DNA from: Dyadobacter sp. 676
GTDB taxonomy: Bacteria; Bacteroidota; Bacteroidia; Cytophagales; Spirosomataceae
Assembly: GCF_040448675.1 (NCBI RefSeq)
Contig: NZ_CP159289.1
Location: 3,765,001-3,829,000 of the forward strand
Length of the DNA: 64,000 nucleotides
Reading direction: 5' to 3'
The position numbers and the translations under genes were made by a program. This document shows, in pieces, positions 36,470 to 44,993 of the stretch (within the stretch, counting starts at the first letter, position 1; each line of letters begins with the position of its first letter). A model generated the notes under the pieces. The model did no database searches. It was not told the origin of the DNA and worked only from the letters and a program-made list of their open reading frames with translations.

Positions 36470-37039
36470 ATGCAGGAATTAGAACCCTATTATAATTGGG
36501 AAAAGCATTATGTAGCCAGCCACGATGAACGCTCGCCGTTCTATGGCAGGACTTATAACCTTGATTATTACGAGAACGCGATCTACGGCTACTATATTCA
36601 TCCGCTTTGGGACGATATCGGTTCGGAGACATTGTATGTGAAAATCCTTTTCGCGGATTACCAAAGACATTTCGTGATTGTCGAAATGTTCGGGGAATGG
36701 AACGACGCATTGCATAACGACATTATGTTCCTGAAACGGCAGGTGATAGACCCGCTCGTAGGCCAGGGCATTAACCAGTTTATTCTCATGGGCGAAAATG
36801 TACTCGATTTCCATGGCGGCAACGAGGACGACTACTACGCAGAATGGTTCGACGATGTGGAGGACGGCTGGATCGTGGCGATCAACTTCCGGGAACACGT
36901 GGAGGAGCAATGGAAGAAGTACAGGCTCGATTATTACATCAATTTCGGTGGTACGCTGCACCTCGATAACTGGCGCACCATGCAGCCGGAACCATTTTAT
37001 GAGTTGGTTAAAAATTTGATGATTAGACGTTTAACGTAA
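36470..37039 (+). CDS. hypothetical protein, Cytophagales-type
   Basis: 189 residues, very rich in aromatic and acidic residues (MQELEPYYNWEKHYVASHDE, ENVLDFHGGNEDDYYAEWFD, DGWIVAINFREHVEEQWKKY). No signal peptide or membrane segment. It looks like a folded soluble protein conserved among relatives, but I cannot name a family or function. It precedes the helical repeat protein by 95 bases on the same strand. Confidence 0.72.
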   Translation: MQELEPYYNWEKHYVASHDERSPFYGRTYNLDYYENAIYGYYIHPLWDDIGSETLYVKILFADYQRHFVIVEMFGEWNDALHNDIMFLKRQVIDPLVGQGINQFILMGENVLDFHGGNEDDYYAEWFDDVEDGWIVAINFREHVEEQWKKYRLDYYINFGGTLHLDNWRTMQPEPFYELVKNLMIRRLT

Positions 37040-37134
37040 CAGAAAGCTGCCCGAATTGCTTGCAACCTTGGGAACTCCTTTGTAGCTTACGCATTCATCG
37101 TATCAACAGTTCTTACTTTAAAACCTGATTTCCC

Positions 37135-37921
37135 ATGGCTGAGAATACCGAACCTACACCAGAAGAAGCGAAAGAATCGCTGGAAAATAAAGTTGAAGAG
37201 CTCAAAACCACTGCAACCGTATCCACGGGGGCCGATGCCAAAGACGAGATCGTGGAAGAAGTGCTGGAAATCAAGGATGAGGCGAAGGAGGTTGTGAAAG
37301 AAGAAGCTGCCGCGCTTGAAACGAAGGCGGAGGACAAAGCGAAGGAGGCGGCAGAGGCCGCCGACGGCATTAAAACCGAAGTTTACGAAACGCTGGACGA
37401 CCTGAAAGCGCAAGCGGAGACCAAAACCACGGAAGTAGAGGAGGTAATCAGCGAGAAAGCGGAGGCCGCTAAAAGAGGCAGTTGGCGAAGCCAAAGAGGC
37501 GGTAGCCGCCAAAGCGCAGACGGCGAAAGAAGAAGTAGCTGCAAAAGCAGAAGAAGTACAGTCGGGTTTCGCAGCGAAGCTGGCGGGAATCCGGGACGCC
37601 GCTACCGACAAGCTGGACGATCTCAAGGAAGCGGCCACCGACAAGTTTGCTGATATAAAAGAAGCTGCGGCGGGCAAATTTGAAGATATCAAAGAGGCCG
37701 CTACCGATAAATTCGAAGACATCAGGGAAGATGCTGCCGAAGCATACGCGGACGCCAGGGAAGCCGCGGCAGAGAAACTGGCCGAAGCGCAGGCCAAGGC
37801 TGCGGAGCTCAAAGCGAAAGCCGCCGAAGAAATAGCGGAACTGAAAGAGGAAACATCGGAAAAGGTTGTCGAGACGAAAACGAAGGCCAAGGGCTTCTGG
37901 GCACGCCTCTTTGGAAGATAA
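37135..37921 (+). pseudogene. long Ala/Glu/Lys helical repeat protein (LEA/apolipoprotein-like), frameshifted
   Basis: Reading through the A4 run at 37471-37474 as A3 joins two frames into a 261-residue protein. It is almost wholly amphipathic helix. The second half has tandem ~11-residue units (AATDKLDDLKE, AATDKFADIKE, AAAGKFEDIKE, AATDKFEDIRE), and the end KAKGFWARLFGR is basic and aromatic like a membrane or protein docking tail. The first half is acidic and richer in Val/Glu. It resembles LEA_4/apolipoprotein-A-like proteins linked to desiccation or membrane association; that role is a guess. The current sequence breaks it after ~112 codons. Confidence 0.78.
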
Positions 37922-37923
37922 TG

Positions 37924-37952
37924 GGTGCGGGGTCGGTCCCGCACCTTTTTTT
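37924..37952 (+). terminator. terminator after the helical repeat gene
   Basis: GGTGCGGG (37924-37931) pairs with CCCGCACC (37938-37945), with T7 at 37946-37952, right behind the stop codon at 37919-37921. Confidence 0.88.
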
Positions 37953-37973
37953 GTTTTATTAAAATTACTTGTA

Positions 37974-39623
37974 ATGTCACAACAAACTTTCTCTCTTCCC
38001 TACCAGCATCCATTTACGGCGGATAAAAAATACCAGAAATCAGTTGCCTATTTTTCTATGGAGTTCGCCATTGATCAGGCTTTAAAGATCTATTCCGGCG
38101 GACTGGGCTTTCTCGCAGGCTCGCATATGCGGAGCGTATACGCGCTCAAACAGAACCTGATCGGCATCGGAGTGCTGTGGAAATACGGCTATTACGATCA
38201 GGGCCGGAAAAAGGACGGCAGCATGCAGCCAGAGTTCCGGGAGAAAATGTATTCTTATCTGATCGACACTCAAATCCGTTTCCAGATACCGCTCATGGGA
38301 AAGGACGTATGGGTAGCCGCCTATTACCTCGATCCGGAAACATTCGGCTCGGCCCCGTTATTCCTCCTGACTACGGACACGGACGGTAACGACGAATCGA
38401 CGCGGGCGATCAGCTATTCGTTATACGACGCCGACGTGACTTATAAAGTAGCGCAATGCATGGTGCTGGGCATCGGCGGAGCCCGGTTGCTGGAAGCGCT
38501 GCAATATGAGCCGAACGTCTATCATTTGAATGAAGCACATGCGGTTTCGGCGGTTTTTCATTTGTATAATCAATATAAAAGTGCTGCTGAGGTCCGGAAG
38601 AGGGTGGTTTTTACAACCCATACCCCCGAAGAAGCCGGTAACGAAAAACACGACATTCATTTTCTGGAAAAACTCGGGTTCTTCTCGGGCATCGATCTGG
38701 AAACGGTGCGGAAGCTCAGCGGCATCCGCGACGGCGTTTTCAACCATTCGCTTGCAGCATTGAATTTGAGTCGAAAGGCAAATGGGGTGTCGAAACTGCA
38801 CGGCGAAGTTTCGAGAAAAATGTGGAAGGCATATCCCGGGATCGCGCCGATCGGGCACATCACCAATGCACAGAATAATGCTTACTGGGTAGATCCGGCA
38901 CTGGAAAAAGCAAGGCTGGCCGGTGATGTCGATGCGATAGCGGCACGAAAGAAGGAACTGAAAAGAGTTTTATTCAAAACAGTCGCCGACCAGAGCGGGA
39001 AGCTTTTCGACCCCGACGTATTGACGATCGTCTGGGCACGGCGATTTGCGGCTTACAAGCGGCCGGATATGCTCGTATGGGACATAGAGCGGTTTAAGCG
39101 GATCATGGGAAACAAAAACCAGCCGGTGCAGATTATCTGGGCCGGAAAGCCTTATCCGAAAGATGAGGGGGCCGTCGGGACGTTTAACCATTTGTTTTAT
39201 CTCAGCCATCTTTTTCCCAATATGGCAGTATTGACGGGCTATGAACTGGCGCTTTCGAAAATGCTGAAAGACGGCGCGGACGTGTGGCTCAATACCCCCG
39301 TAGTTACACGCGAGGCGTCGGGGACCAGCGGGATGACAGCCGCTATGAATGCCGCCCTGAACCTGTCGACCTTCGATGGCTGGATCTGCGAATTCGCGAG
39401 GGACGGGCATAATGCATTTCTGTTGCCGGTTGCCAAAGGGGAGGGTATTAACAAACAGGACTGCGATAACCTGATGGAAACGCTGGAACGCACCGTCATT
39501 CCGACCTACTACAATGCGCCACAGAAATGGCGGCAGATGATTTTGAATAGTATGAATGACGTTTCGGAACCATTCAACTCGGACCGGATGGCGAGGGAAT
39601 ATTATGAGTTATTGTATAATTAA
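37974..39623 (+). CDS. short alpha-glucan phosphorylase (GT35) homologue lacking the PLP lysine
   Basis: 549 residues from ATG 37974 (MSQQTFSLPYQHPF), much shorter than ~800-residue glycogen phosphorylases but like the short alpha-glucan phosphorylase branch. Conserved blocks: VAYFSMEFAID, YSGGLGFLAGSH, VYHLNEAHAVSAV, VFTTHTPEEAGNEKH, RRFAAYKRPDML (phosphate-binding Lys-Arg) and TREASGTSGMTAAMNAAL. In active GT35 enzymes the last block reads EASGTxxMK with the PLP-binding Lys; here Thr455 replaces it. So PLP-dependent phosphorolysis of glucan is doubtful, while the fold and sugar-site residues remain. No other glycogen gene is adjacent. Confidence 0.85.
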   Translation: MSQQTFSLPYQHPFTADKKYQKSVAYFSMEFAIDQALKIYSGGLGFLAGSHMRSVYALKQNLIGIGVLWKYGYYDQGRKKDGSMQPEFREKMYSYLIDTQIRFQIPLMGKDVWVAAYYLDPETFGSAPLFLLTTDTDGNDESTRAISYSLYDADVTYKVAQCMVLGIGGARLLEALQYEPNVYHLNEAHAVSAVFHLYNQYKSAAEVRKRVVFTTHTPEEAGNEKHDIHFLEKLGFFSGIDLETVRKLSGIRDGVFNHSLAALNLSRKANGVSKLHGEVSRKMWKAYPGIAPIGHITNAQNNAYWVDPALEKARLAGDVDAIAARKKELKRVLFKTVADQSGKLFDPDVLTIVWARRFAAYKRPDMLVWDIERFKRIMGNKNQPVQIIWAGKPYPKDEGAVGTFNHLFYLSHLFPNMAVLTGYELALSKMLKDGADVWLNTPVVTREASGTSGMTAAMNAALNLSTFDGWICEFARDGHNAFLLPVAKGEGINKQDCDNLMETLERTVIPTYYNAPQKWRQMILNSMNDVSEPFNSDRMAREYYELLYN

Positions 39624-39768
39624 TTTGAGCCACAGAAAAGCGGCGGCTGGCAGTTGGTACTTATGGTTGAACCTATGAAAATCGGCTGTTAGCCGCCGTC
39701 AGGCCTTTGCGGCAAATTCGTTATATTTGATTTACATTATTGAAAGACTTCCAGGACATCGTTAAGTT

Positions 39769-40350
39769 ATGGACATGCCTGTTACATTCATTGTAGGAGA
39801 TATCATGAGCGAGGACGAATTTTTTCGTTTCTGCCAGATGAACGATACGCTGAACTTGGAGCGTGACAGCGAAGGCAACATTATCTTTATGTCACCTGCG
39901 GGATGTTTTTCAGACAGCTTTAATTTTGAAATTTCTACTATTTTCGGCACATGGCTGCGCGAAAACAAAATTCCGGGGAAGGCTTTCGGTCCTTCGGCCG
40001 GGTTTACACTCCCGAACCGCGCCGTCCGTTCGCCGAATGTGGCCTGGGTGAGCCATGAAAAATGGGATGCTCTGTCGAGGGACGAGCAAGAGCGCTTCGC
40101 TCCATTGTGCCCCGATTTTGTGATTGAAGTCCGCTCAAAATCGGATAGCCTCATTTACCTGCAAAATAAAATGCAGGAATATCTGGCCAATGGCTGTCGC
40201 CTTGCCTGGCTGATCGACCGGTATGGAAAGAAAGCATATGTTTATGAACCCGAGCGTGCCATCGTTGAATATTCAAGTCTTGATATTCAACTTTCAGGAG
40301 AGCCGCTATTTCCTGGCTTTATTTTGAATCTGGCTGATATAGAAAAGTAA
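39769..40350 (+). CDS. Uma2 family (DUF820) endonuclease-fold protein
   Basis: 193 residues of the Uma2 family, a PD-(D/E)xK nuclease-fold group. Typical blocks: MSPAGCFSDSFNFEISTIFG, FGPSAGFTLPNRAVRSPNVAWV, CPDFVIEVRSKSDS (the catalytic D..ExK-type strand) and KMQEYLANGCRLAWLID. Uma2 genes are common in Cyanobacteria and Bacteroidota, often in orphan copies with no known role. The gene stands alone and is followed by a long perfect inverted repeat. Confidence 0.88.
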   Translation: MDMPVTFIVGDIMSEDEFFRFCQMNDTLNLERDSEGNIIFMSPAGCFSDSFNFEISTIFGTWLRENKIPGKAFGPSAGFTLPNRAVRSPNVAWVSHEKWDALSRDEQERFAPLCPDFVIEVRSKSDSLIYLQNKMQEYLANGCRLAWLIDRYGKKAYVYEPERAIVEYSSLDIQLSGEPLFPGFILNLADIEK

Positions 40351-40353
40351 AAG

Positions 40354-40404
40354 ATGCCACGAAGGCACGAATATGCTTCGTGTAAATTCGTGCCTTCGTG
40401 GCAT
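40354..40404. repeat. 19-bp perfect inverted repeat / terminator
   Basis: ATGCCACGAAGGCACGAAT (40354-40372) is perfectly complementary to 40386-40404, with a 13-base loop. It lies between the convergent Uma2 gene and the RmlD-like gene and may terminate both. The internal CACGAAGGCACGAA unit hints at a repeated intergenic element. Confidence 0.78.
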
Positions 40405-40411
40405 TAAAAAC

Positions 40412-41314
40412 TCAAATTTGCCCGGCCAAAATCTCGATCCCTTCGCGAAATGAATGTGGCTCATATCCCAGCACATTCCTCGATTTCGTAAGATTGAAAC
40501 CAGTTCTCGGCGGTCTTCGGGCCGGTTGCGTGAAAGCGGACGCATCCGTAGGCGAAATCAGCGAAGCGTCCAGACCAAAGTGTTCCGCGGTCATAATCGC
40601 CATGTCGTAAGGAGTCAGAAAGTCTTTCCCCGAAATGTGATAGATGCCTTTCGCCTCCTGGTCGGCGATCAGAAAACAGCCCGTCGCAAGGTCTTCGGCA
40701 AGTGTAGGGGTGCGGAACTGATCGGTTACGACTTTAATCGCCTTTCCCTCTTCCAATGATTTTTTTACCCAAAGGATGATATTGCTCCGGCTCATGTCGT
40801 GCGCGACGCCGTACACGAGCACCGTGCGTGCAATCGCCCAGTCAATGTCGGACGACATGACGGCCTTTTCGGCAGCGTATTTGCTCCAACCGTAAAAACT
40901 GATCGGATTCGGAATATCCTGTTCACGGTAAGGGCCGGAGGTTCCGTCGAAAACGAAGTCGGTTGAAACGTGCACGAGGAAAATTCCGTACTTCGCGCAG
41001 GCGGCGACGAGCGTTTCGGTGGCCGTTACATTCAGTTTCCAGCAGGCGTCCTTTTCCGTTTCGCATTGGTCCACGTTGGTCATAGCCGCAGTATGGATGA
41101 TTACATCGGGACGTTCCGCTCCCAGCAGCTGATCAACGGTTTCCGGACGGGTAATGTCCATTTCGATATAACGGTAACCGCTGCTGAAAGGCAAGCGGTT
41201 ACTACCTCTGGCCGTGGCAATCGTCTCGATATGTGCTTTTGAAACCAGCAGTTCCACCAGTTTTTGTCCGAGCAACCCGTTGGAGCCGGTGATCAGGATC
41301 TTTTTCTTTTCCAA
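40412..41314 (-). CDS. SDR family reductase, dTDP-4-dehydrorhamnose reductase-like (RmlD)
   Basis: A 300-residue extended short-chain dehydrogenase. GSNGLLGQKLVELL is the NAD(P) loop, DVIIHTAAMTNVDQCE and VHVSTDFVFDGTSGPYRE are RmlD-like blocks, and YGWSKYAAEK holds the catalytic Tyr-Lys. It could reduce a dTDP-4-keto sugar for surface polysaccharide. RmlA-C genes are not nearby, so it may be a relative with another substrate. The start overlaps the preceding cyclophilin stop region within two bases, suggesting an operon. Confidence 0.85.
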   Translation of the reverse strand: MEKKKILITGSNGLLGQKLVELLVSKAHIETIATARGSNRLPFSSGYRYIEMDITRPETVDQLLGAERPDVIIHTAAMTNVDQCETEKDACWKLNVTATETLVAACAKYGIFLVHVSTDFVFDGTSGPYREQDIPNPISFYGWSKYAAEKAVMSSDIDWAIARTVLVYGVAHDMSRSNIILWVKKSLEEGKAIKVVTDQFRTPTLAEDLATGCFLIADQEAKGIYHISGKDFLTPYDMAIMTAEHFGLDASLISPTDASAFTQPARRPPRTGFNLTKSRNVLGYEPHSFREGIEILAGQI

Positions 41315-41315
41315 G

Positions 41316-42023
41316 TTAAGCTTCGTATTTCCAGCCGTATTTACGGGTAATCTTCTTCTTCTTCATTTTTTTGACCGATACTTTCATGGCCACGTCTTTT
41401 TCAGGCCGGTCGCGCTCGTCCTTATCGACCGACGCGATTTTATCGATCACATCCATCCCGTCGATCAACTGCCCGAAAACGGTATATGCGCCATCCAGAT
41501 GCGGTGTTCCCCCGATGGTTTCATAAACTTTCTTTTGATCGTCGGTCAATTTACGGGCTGCGCGGGCAGACTGCTTTTCCAGATCGGCCTTGCTCCATTT
41601 ACGGCCCTCTACGATGTAAAACTGGCATCCGCTGGATTCCTTTGCGGGGTTATTGTCCCGGGCGGCGGCCAATGCGCCTTTCTGGTGAAACAACTTTCCA
41701 TTGAACTCAGCCGGGATTTTATAACCGTTATCTCCGCGGCCGAGCATTTCACCGGGCTTCGCATTGCGCGAATTTGGATCGCCGCCCTGGATCATGAAAT
41801 CGTCGATAACGCGGTGAAAGAGCAATCCGTCATAGAATTTCTCTTTGGCGAGTTTGATAAAGTTGGCCTTGTGCTTGGGCGTTTCGTCAAAAAGGATGAA
41901 ACGCATCGTTCCTTTGTCGGTTTCAATACTAATCACTTCATCTTTCTTCGACGGCTTTTGTGCGCAAACATTGAGGGCAACGAGGCACAATGCGCCCAGG
42001 ATAATCGATCTTTTGGTTTTCAT
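41316..42023 (-). CDS. cyclophilin-type peptidyl-prolyl cis-trans isomerase, exported
   Basis: A 235-residue folding catalyst with signal peptide (SIILGALCLVALNVCAQ). The cyclophilin core is clear: KFYDGLLFHRVIDDFMIQGGDP and FHQKGALAAARDNNPAKESSGCQFYI. A ~45-residue insertion (KWSKADLEKQSARAARKLTDD) precedes AYTVFGQLIDGMDVIDKIA. A strongly basic C-terminus (KKMKKKKITRKYGWKYEA) may bind nucleic acid or envelope polymers. Likely periplasmic; co-directional with the lipoprotein gene upstream at a five-base gap. Confidence 0.92.
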   Translation of the reverse strand: MKTKRSIILGALCLVALNVCAQKPSKKDEVISIETDKGTMRFILFDETPKHKANFIKLAKEKFYDGLLFHRVIDDFMIQGGDPNSRNAKPGEMLGRGDNGYKIPAEFNGKLFHQKGALAAARDNNPAKESSGCQFYIVEGRKWSKADLEKQSARAARKLTDDQKKVYETIGGTPHLDGAYTVFGQLIDGMDVIDKIASVDKDERDRPEKDVAMKVSVKKMKKKKITRKYGWKYEA

Positions 42024-42028
42024 AGGTG

Positions 42029-42626
42029 TTATTTAGCGGCCAGTACATTTTTGTCGGCCGGAAAGAATTGAAATTTCAGGCCATAATCCTTTCCCTCCGA
42101 AACATCCTCCATGTCTACCCGGACGGTCTTGTTGTTCCAGGTAATCTTTTTGGCGTCTTCTTTGGGTGAAGAATAAGTTTCGCTAAAATACCGCTTGCTG
42201 GCGTTCCAAAGCTGTTTGGTCGCTTCCGGACTGTTGAGATAAACGTCGATCGTGATTTTGTTCACCTTTTTATCGGGCGTCAGGAAATACTGTACGTCGA
42301 TTGTTTCCAGTTGGGCGGTTTCCGAGGTGTAACCCAAATGGTCGGGCGTTTCTTCGAACATCTCGAACGTTTCCGTCGCTTTCACTTTGGCGATGGGATC
42401 GCCGAATGCAATGCCTCTTAAAACCGTGCCTGCGGAGCTTTTGTTCCGCAGGGCCGAGGATTGTTTTCAACAATGCGGACTGGTCGCTGTTCAAATCCGC
42501 CGGTGCGGGTTCATGCAGCGCGACGGAATCGGCTGCGGCTTCGGTTTTTTCGTTTGTTTTAGTGTCGCAAGCCGTGGCAAACAGTGCCAGAATGAGGATT
42601 GCGGCCCCGTTTTTCAGCGTATTCAT
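42029..42626 (-). pseudogene. small lipoprotein of unknown family, frameshifted
   Basis: The frame from ATG 42626 (MNTLKNGAAILILALFATAC) has a lipobox Cys20. Near 42443-42455 it must shift to continue as RGIAFGDPIAKVKATETFEMFEETPDHLGYTSE, the start of the second frame. Removing one base (for example from GGG 42451-42453) yields 198 residues. The C-terminal part (TIDVQYFLTPDKKVNKITIDVYL, KYYFSET-like) is a soluble alpha/beta-looking domain I cannot name. It lies upstream of the cyclophilin in the same direction. Confidence 0.72.
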
Positions 42627-42742
42627 AAGCGTAGAGGTTGTGTCATCCGGTTTAAATAAAGTTGAAAAATTATCGTGCCTTATAACTAATTCGACGGTAG
42701 TTCAATTGCAATTTATACATATTTATCGCTTCGGGAAACGAC

Positions 42743-44167
42743 CTAGAACTCCCGCGCAAGGTTGAAAAAGAACCTGCGTTCGCCCAGGCCATTCAGCGTA
42801 ACATTAAATCGGGCCACGATATTATAGAAAGTCACCACATCCAGTCCCGCCCCCGCCCCGTACAGCATGGAGTTTCCCAGTTTCGTATTGCTGAACTCCG
42901 GATAGCTGTTTTTTACATAACCCGCATCCGCGAAAGTATTGATATAGGCAGCCAGCGGAATAGTGTTGAACTGCCTGACCGGTATAAACGAAAAATGTTT
43001 TTGAATGGAAAATAGTCTGTATTTCAATTCATTCTTGATCAATGCGTAATCCTGTCCGTCGATCACGTACAACTCATACCCGCGTACGAGGTCGTTGCGG
43101 TAGCCGAGGCCGACGGTCTGCGTGTAGGGCTGTCGCTTGGGAAATGAAAGCCGCCCGCGAACATTGGTGTTGAAAAAGAACTTCTTGCCCAGCGGGATAA
43201 ATTTGCGGTAGGAACCGTACAGATACAGCGTATTCACGTCGTCGGACCGTAGCAGCCCGGTTTTGGAAATCTGCAATCCTGCCGTTTGCCCCTGCAAAGC
43301 ATATTGGGCATTGTCGCGCTTGTCGTAGCTGTATGTATAGGTCAGCTGGAAATAACGCTGCCGTTTATCCCCATTCAGCAGATAATTGGGGTTGAGTGCC
43401 GCTATCGTATCCGAAATCGTCATGTAGCTCCACCGCAGGTCCAATGAATGGAAAGTGTAATACCTGTTGCGGCGTGTTACGCTAACATAAGTATAAAACC
43501 GCTCGCGGTTGATCTCCTCGCTGCTCAGATATTGCAGTTTGTCGCGCCATGTCCTGAATGCGGTGTTTTTGTTAATGGAGTAGGAAGTCCCGACGGTAAT
43601 GCCTGTCTTCTGTGCTTTATCGATGTAAGGCAACGTATATGCCAACTCGAACTTGGGAATAAAGCCGAATTCGGCCAGGAAACGAAGCTTGTCGGCGCGG
43701 CCTGTGACATTACCGTAGCTCAGATATACGCCGTAGGTCGTGCGTGACAAATCGCGTTTGCGTTCGTACCACCATTCGTTGAAATTCCGGTCGGCCAACT
43801 GGAAAACGGGCAGCATAATAAAGTACCATCGCTCTTTCACCACAATGCGGATGTCGGTGTGAATGGAGTCGGGATTAGGTTTTGTGAGCAGGTCGACCGT
43901 GATAAACAGATTGGTATTGATTACCTTTCTGCGGTCGATTTCGAGTTTTTCCGCGAGCAGTTCGGTGGTCAGCGTGTCGCCCCGCCGGATGGCCATCTCG
44001 CGCATGATGATTCCCGTACGGGTACGATGGTTCCCTTCCACCGTGATATCGCCTACGATCACATTGCCCGCGCTGTCTGCCACGACAGTCTGGCCAGCGG
44101 CAAAATGTGAAATCAAAAGGATAAAAAGCAGAAAGTAAATCTCCTGACAGCACTTCTTAGGGTTCAT
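42743..44167 (-). CDS. BamA/TamA-like outer-membrane protein (POTRA plus beta-barrel)
   Basis: 474 residues with signal peptide (FLLFILLISHFAAGQ). One POTRA-like domain near 30-110 (GDITVEGNHRTRTGIIMRE, RKVINTNLFITVDLL) leads to a ~350-residue Omp85-type barrel of alternating aromatic strands, ending in Phe (NLAREF), the usual assembly signal. It has fewer POTRA domains than BamA, so it belongs to the short Omp85/TamA-like set. It may insert or translocate outer-membrane proteins, but the cargo is unknown. Confidence 0.85.
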   Translation of the reverse strand: MNPKKCCQEIYFLLFILLISHFAAGQTVVADSAGNVIVGDITVEGNHRTRTGIIMREMAIRRGDTLTTELLAEKLEIDRRKVINTNLFITVDLLTKPNPDSIHTDIRIVVKERWYFIMLPVFQLADRNFNEWWYERKRDLSRTTYGVYLSYGNVTGRADKLRFLAEFGFIPKFELAYTLPYIDKAQKTGITVGTSYSINKNTAFRTWRDKLQYLSSEEINRERFYTYVSVTRRNRYYTFHSLDLRWSYMTISDTIAALNPNYLLNGDKRQRYFQLTYTYSYDKRDNAQYALQGQTAGLQISKTGLLRSDDVNTLYLYGSYRKFIPLGKKFFFNTNVRGRLSFPKRQPYTQTVGLGYRNDLVRGYELYVIDGQDYALIKNELKYRLFSIQKHFSFIPVRQFNTIPLAAYINTFADAGYVKNSYPEFSNTKLGNSMLYGAGAGLDVVTFYNIVARFNVTLNGLGERRFFFNLAREF

Positions 44168-44499
44168 TCTTCACGGCCCGGTTTCGGTATAGAAACGATA
44201 CTTCCTGTTAATATGGTAAAACTTTGGCAAAAATAGGGGTTCGGTGGGAATGACAACGTTCAATTAACGGAAATTGGGCTGCCGGGTAGCCTCTGTTTTT
44301 TACCGGCCCATGTCGTGTAATCCGCGACCGTTGGCTTACAACCATGCGCCCTCCGGTTTTGCGAATGGAACCAGGAAAATGCAGCTCAGCCAACGCTTAG
44401 GAAAAAAGTAGTAAAAATTGTAAAAAATCCAGGCAAAAATAGTAGTCTGATATGCTGCCCGGCGAGTATCCTGTTCACATACCAAAACTAACTAACACC
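44168..44499. other. intergenic region
   Basis: About 330 bases between the divergent Omp85-type gene and the small ORF at 44500. I see no gene, tRNA or convincing hairpin; the last 60 bases are AT-rich and may carry a promoter. Confidence 0.55.
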
Positions 44500-44688
44500 A
44501 TGTCATTCTCCCGGGCAGAAACATTGATTAATAAGCTAATCAGCAACAGGATATCCGAGGGGGAGCTGGCGGAGCTGCTGGCCGGGATTACCGATGAAGA
44601 GGAACGAAAAAAGTACGCCGATGCCCTCGAAATCTATTTTAATCGCCTGTTGAACGAAAACGGATCCGGCGACGGAGCCGGGACATGA
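44500..44688 (+). CDS. short FecR-N-terminus-like helical protein
   Basis: 62 residues from ATG 44500: MSFSRAETLINKLISNRISE, then GELAELLAGITDEEERKKYADALEIYFNRLL. The pattern, a short helical pair with L-x-G-x-x-(S/D)EEE, resembles the N-terminal cytoplasmic region of FecR anti-sigma factors in Bacteroidota, without the rest of the protein. It could be an independent small protein or a FecR remnant upstream of SusC, where FecI/FecR systems commonly sit. Not confirmed. Confidence 0.5.
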   Translation: MSFSRAETLINKLISNRISEGELAELLAGITDEEERKKYADALEIYFNRLLNENGSGDGAGT

Positions 44689-44993
44689 TAATTGTAATAA
44701 GAAATAGTCGTAACGCAACCTCCTTTATCGTTTGTTTGGTTCAAAAATCACTAAAAGTTAACGCGCCTGAATAGCCTTTGAAACACCAGCCCAAGTAATG
44801 TAATCAGGATTTCGGAAAATTTTCCCTCCGCGGCATTTGCCTCGGAATGTGACCTGCTACCCGCTTGATACATAGCGTTTTGTTGTAAATAATTTCTGAC
44901 ACGGATGATATAAGTTCTGTCGCGCTTTCATTTTTAACATAAGCCTATTTCCCAATATCATGTACAGTGCCCATCACCTTAAACACGAAAACT
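44689..44993. other. upstream region of the SusC locus
   Basis: 305 bases without a gene before the SusC start. It is AT-rich around 44740-44770 and 44880-44960. TAAGTTCT (44911-44918) is close to a TAnnTTTG -7 element, but no correctly spaced -33 element was found. No FecI sigma-factor gene lies here. Confidence 0.5.
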
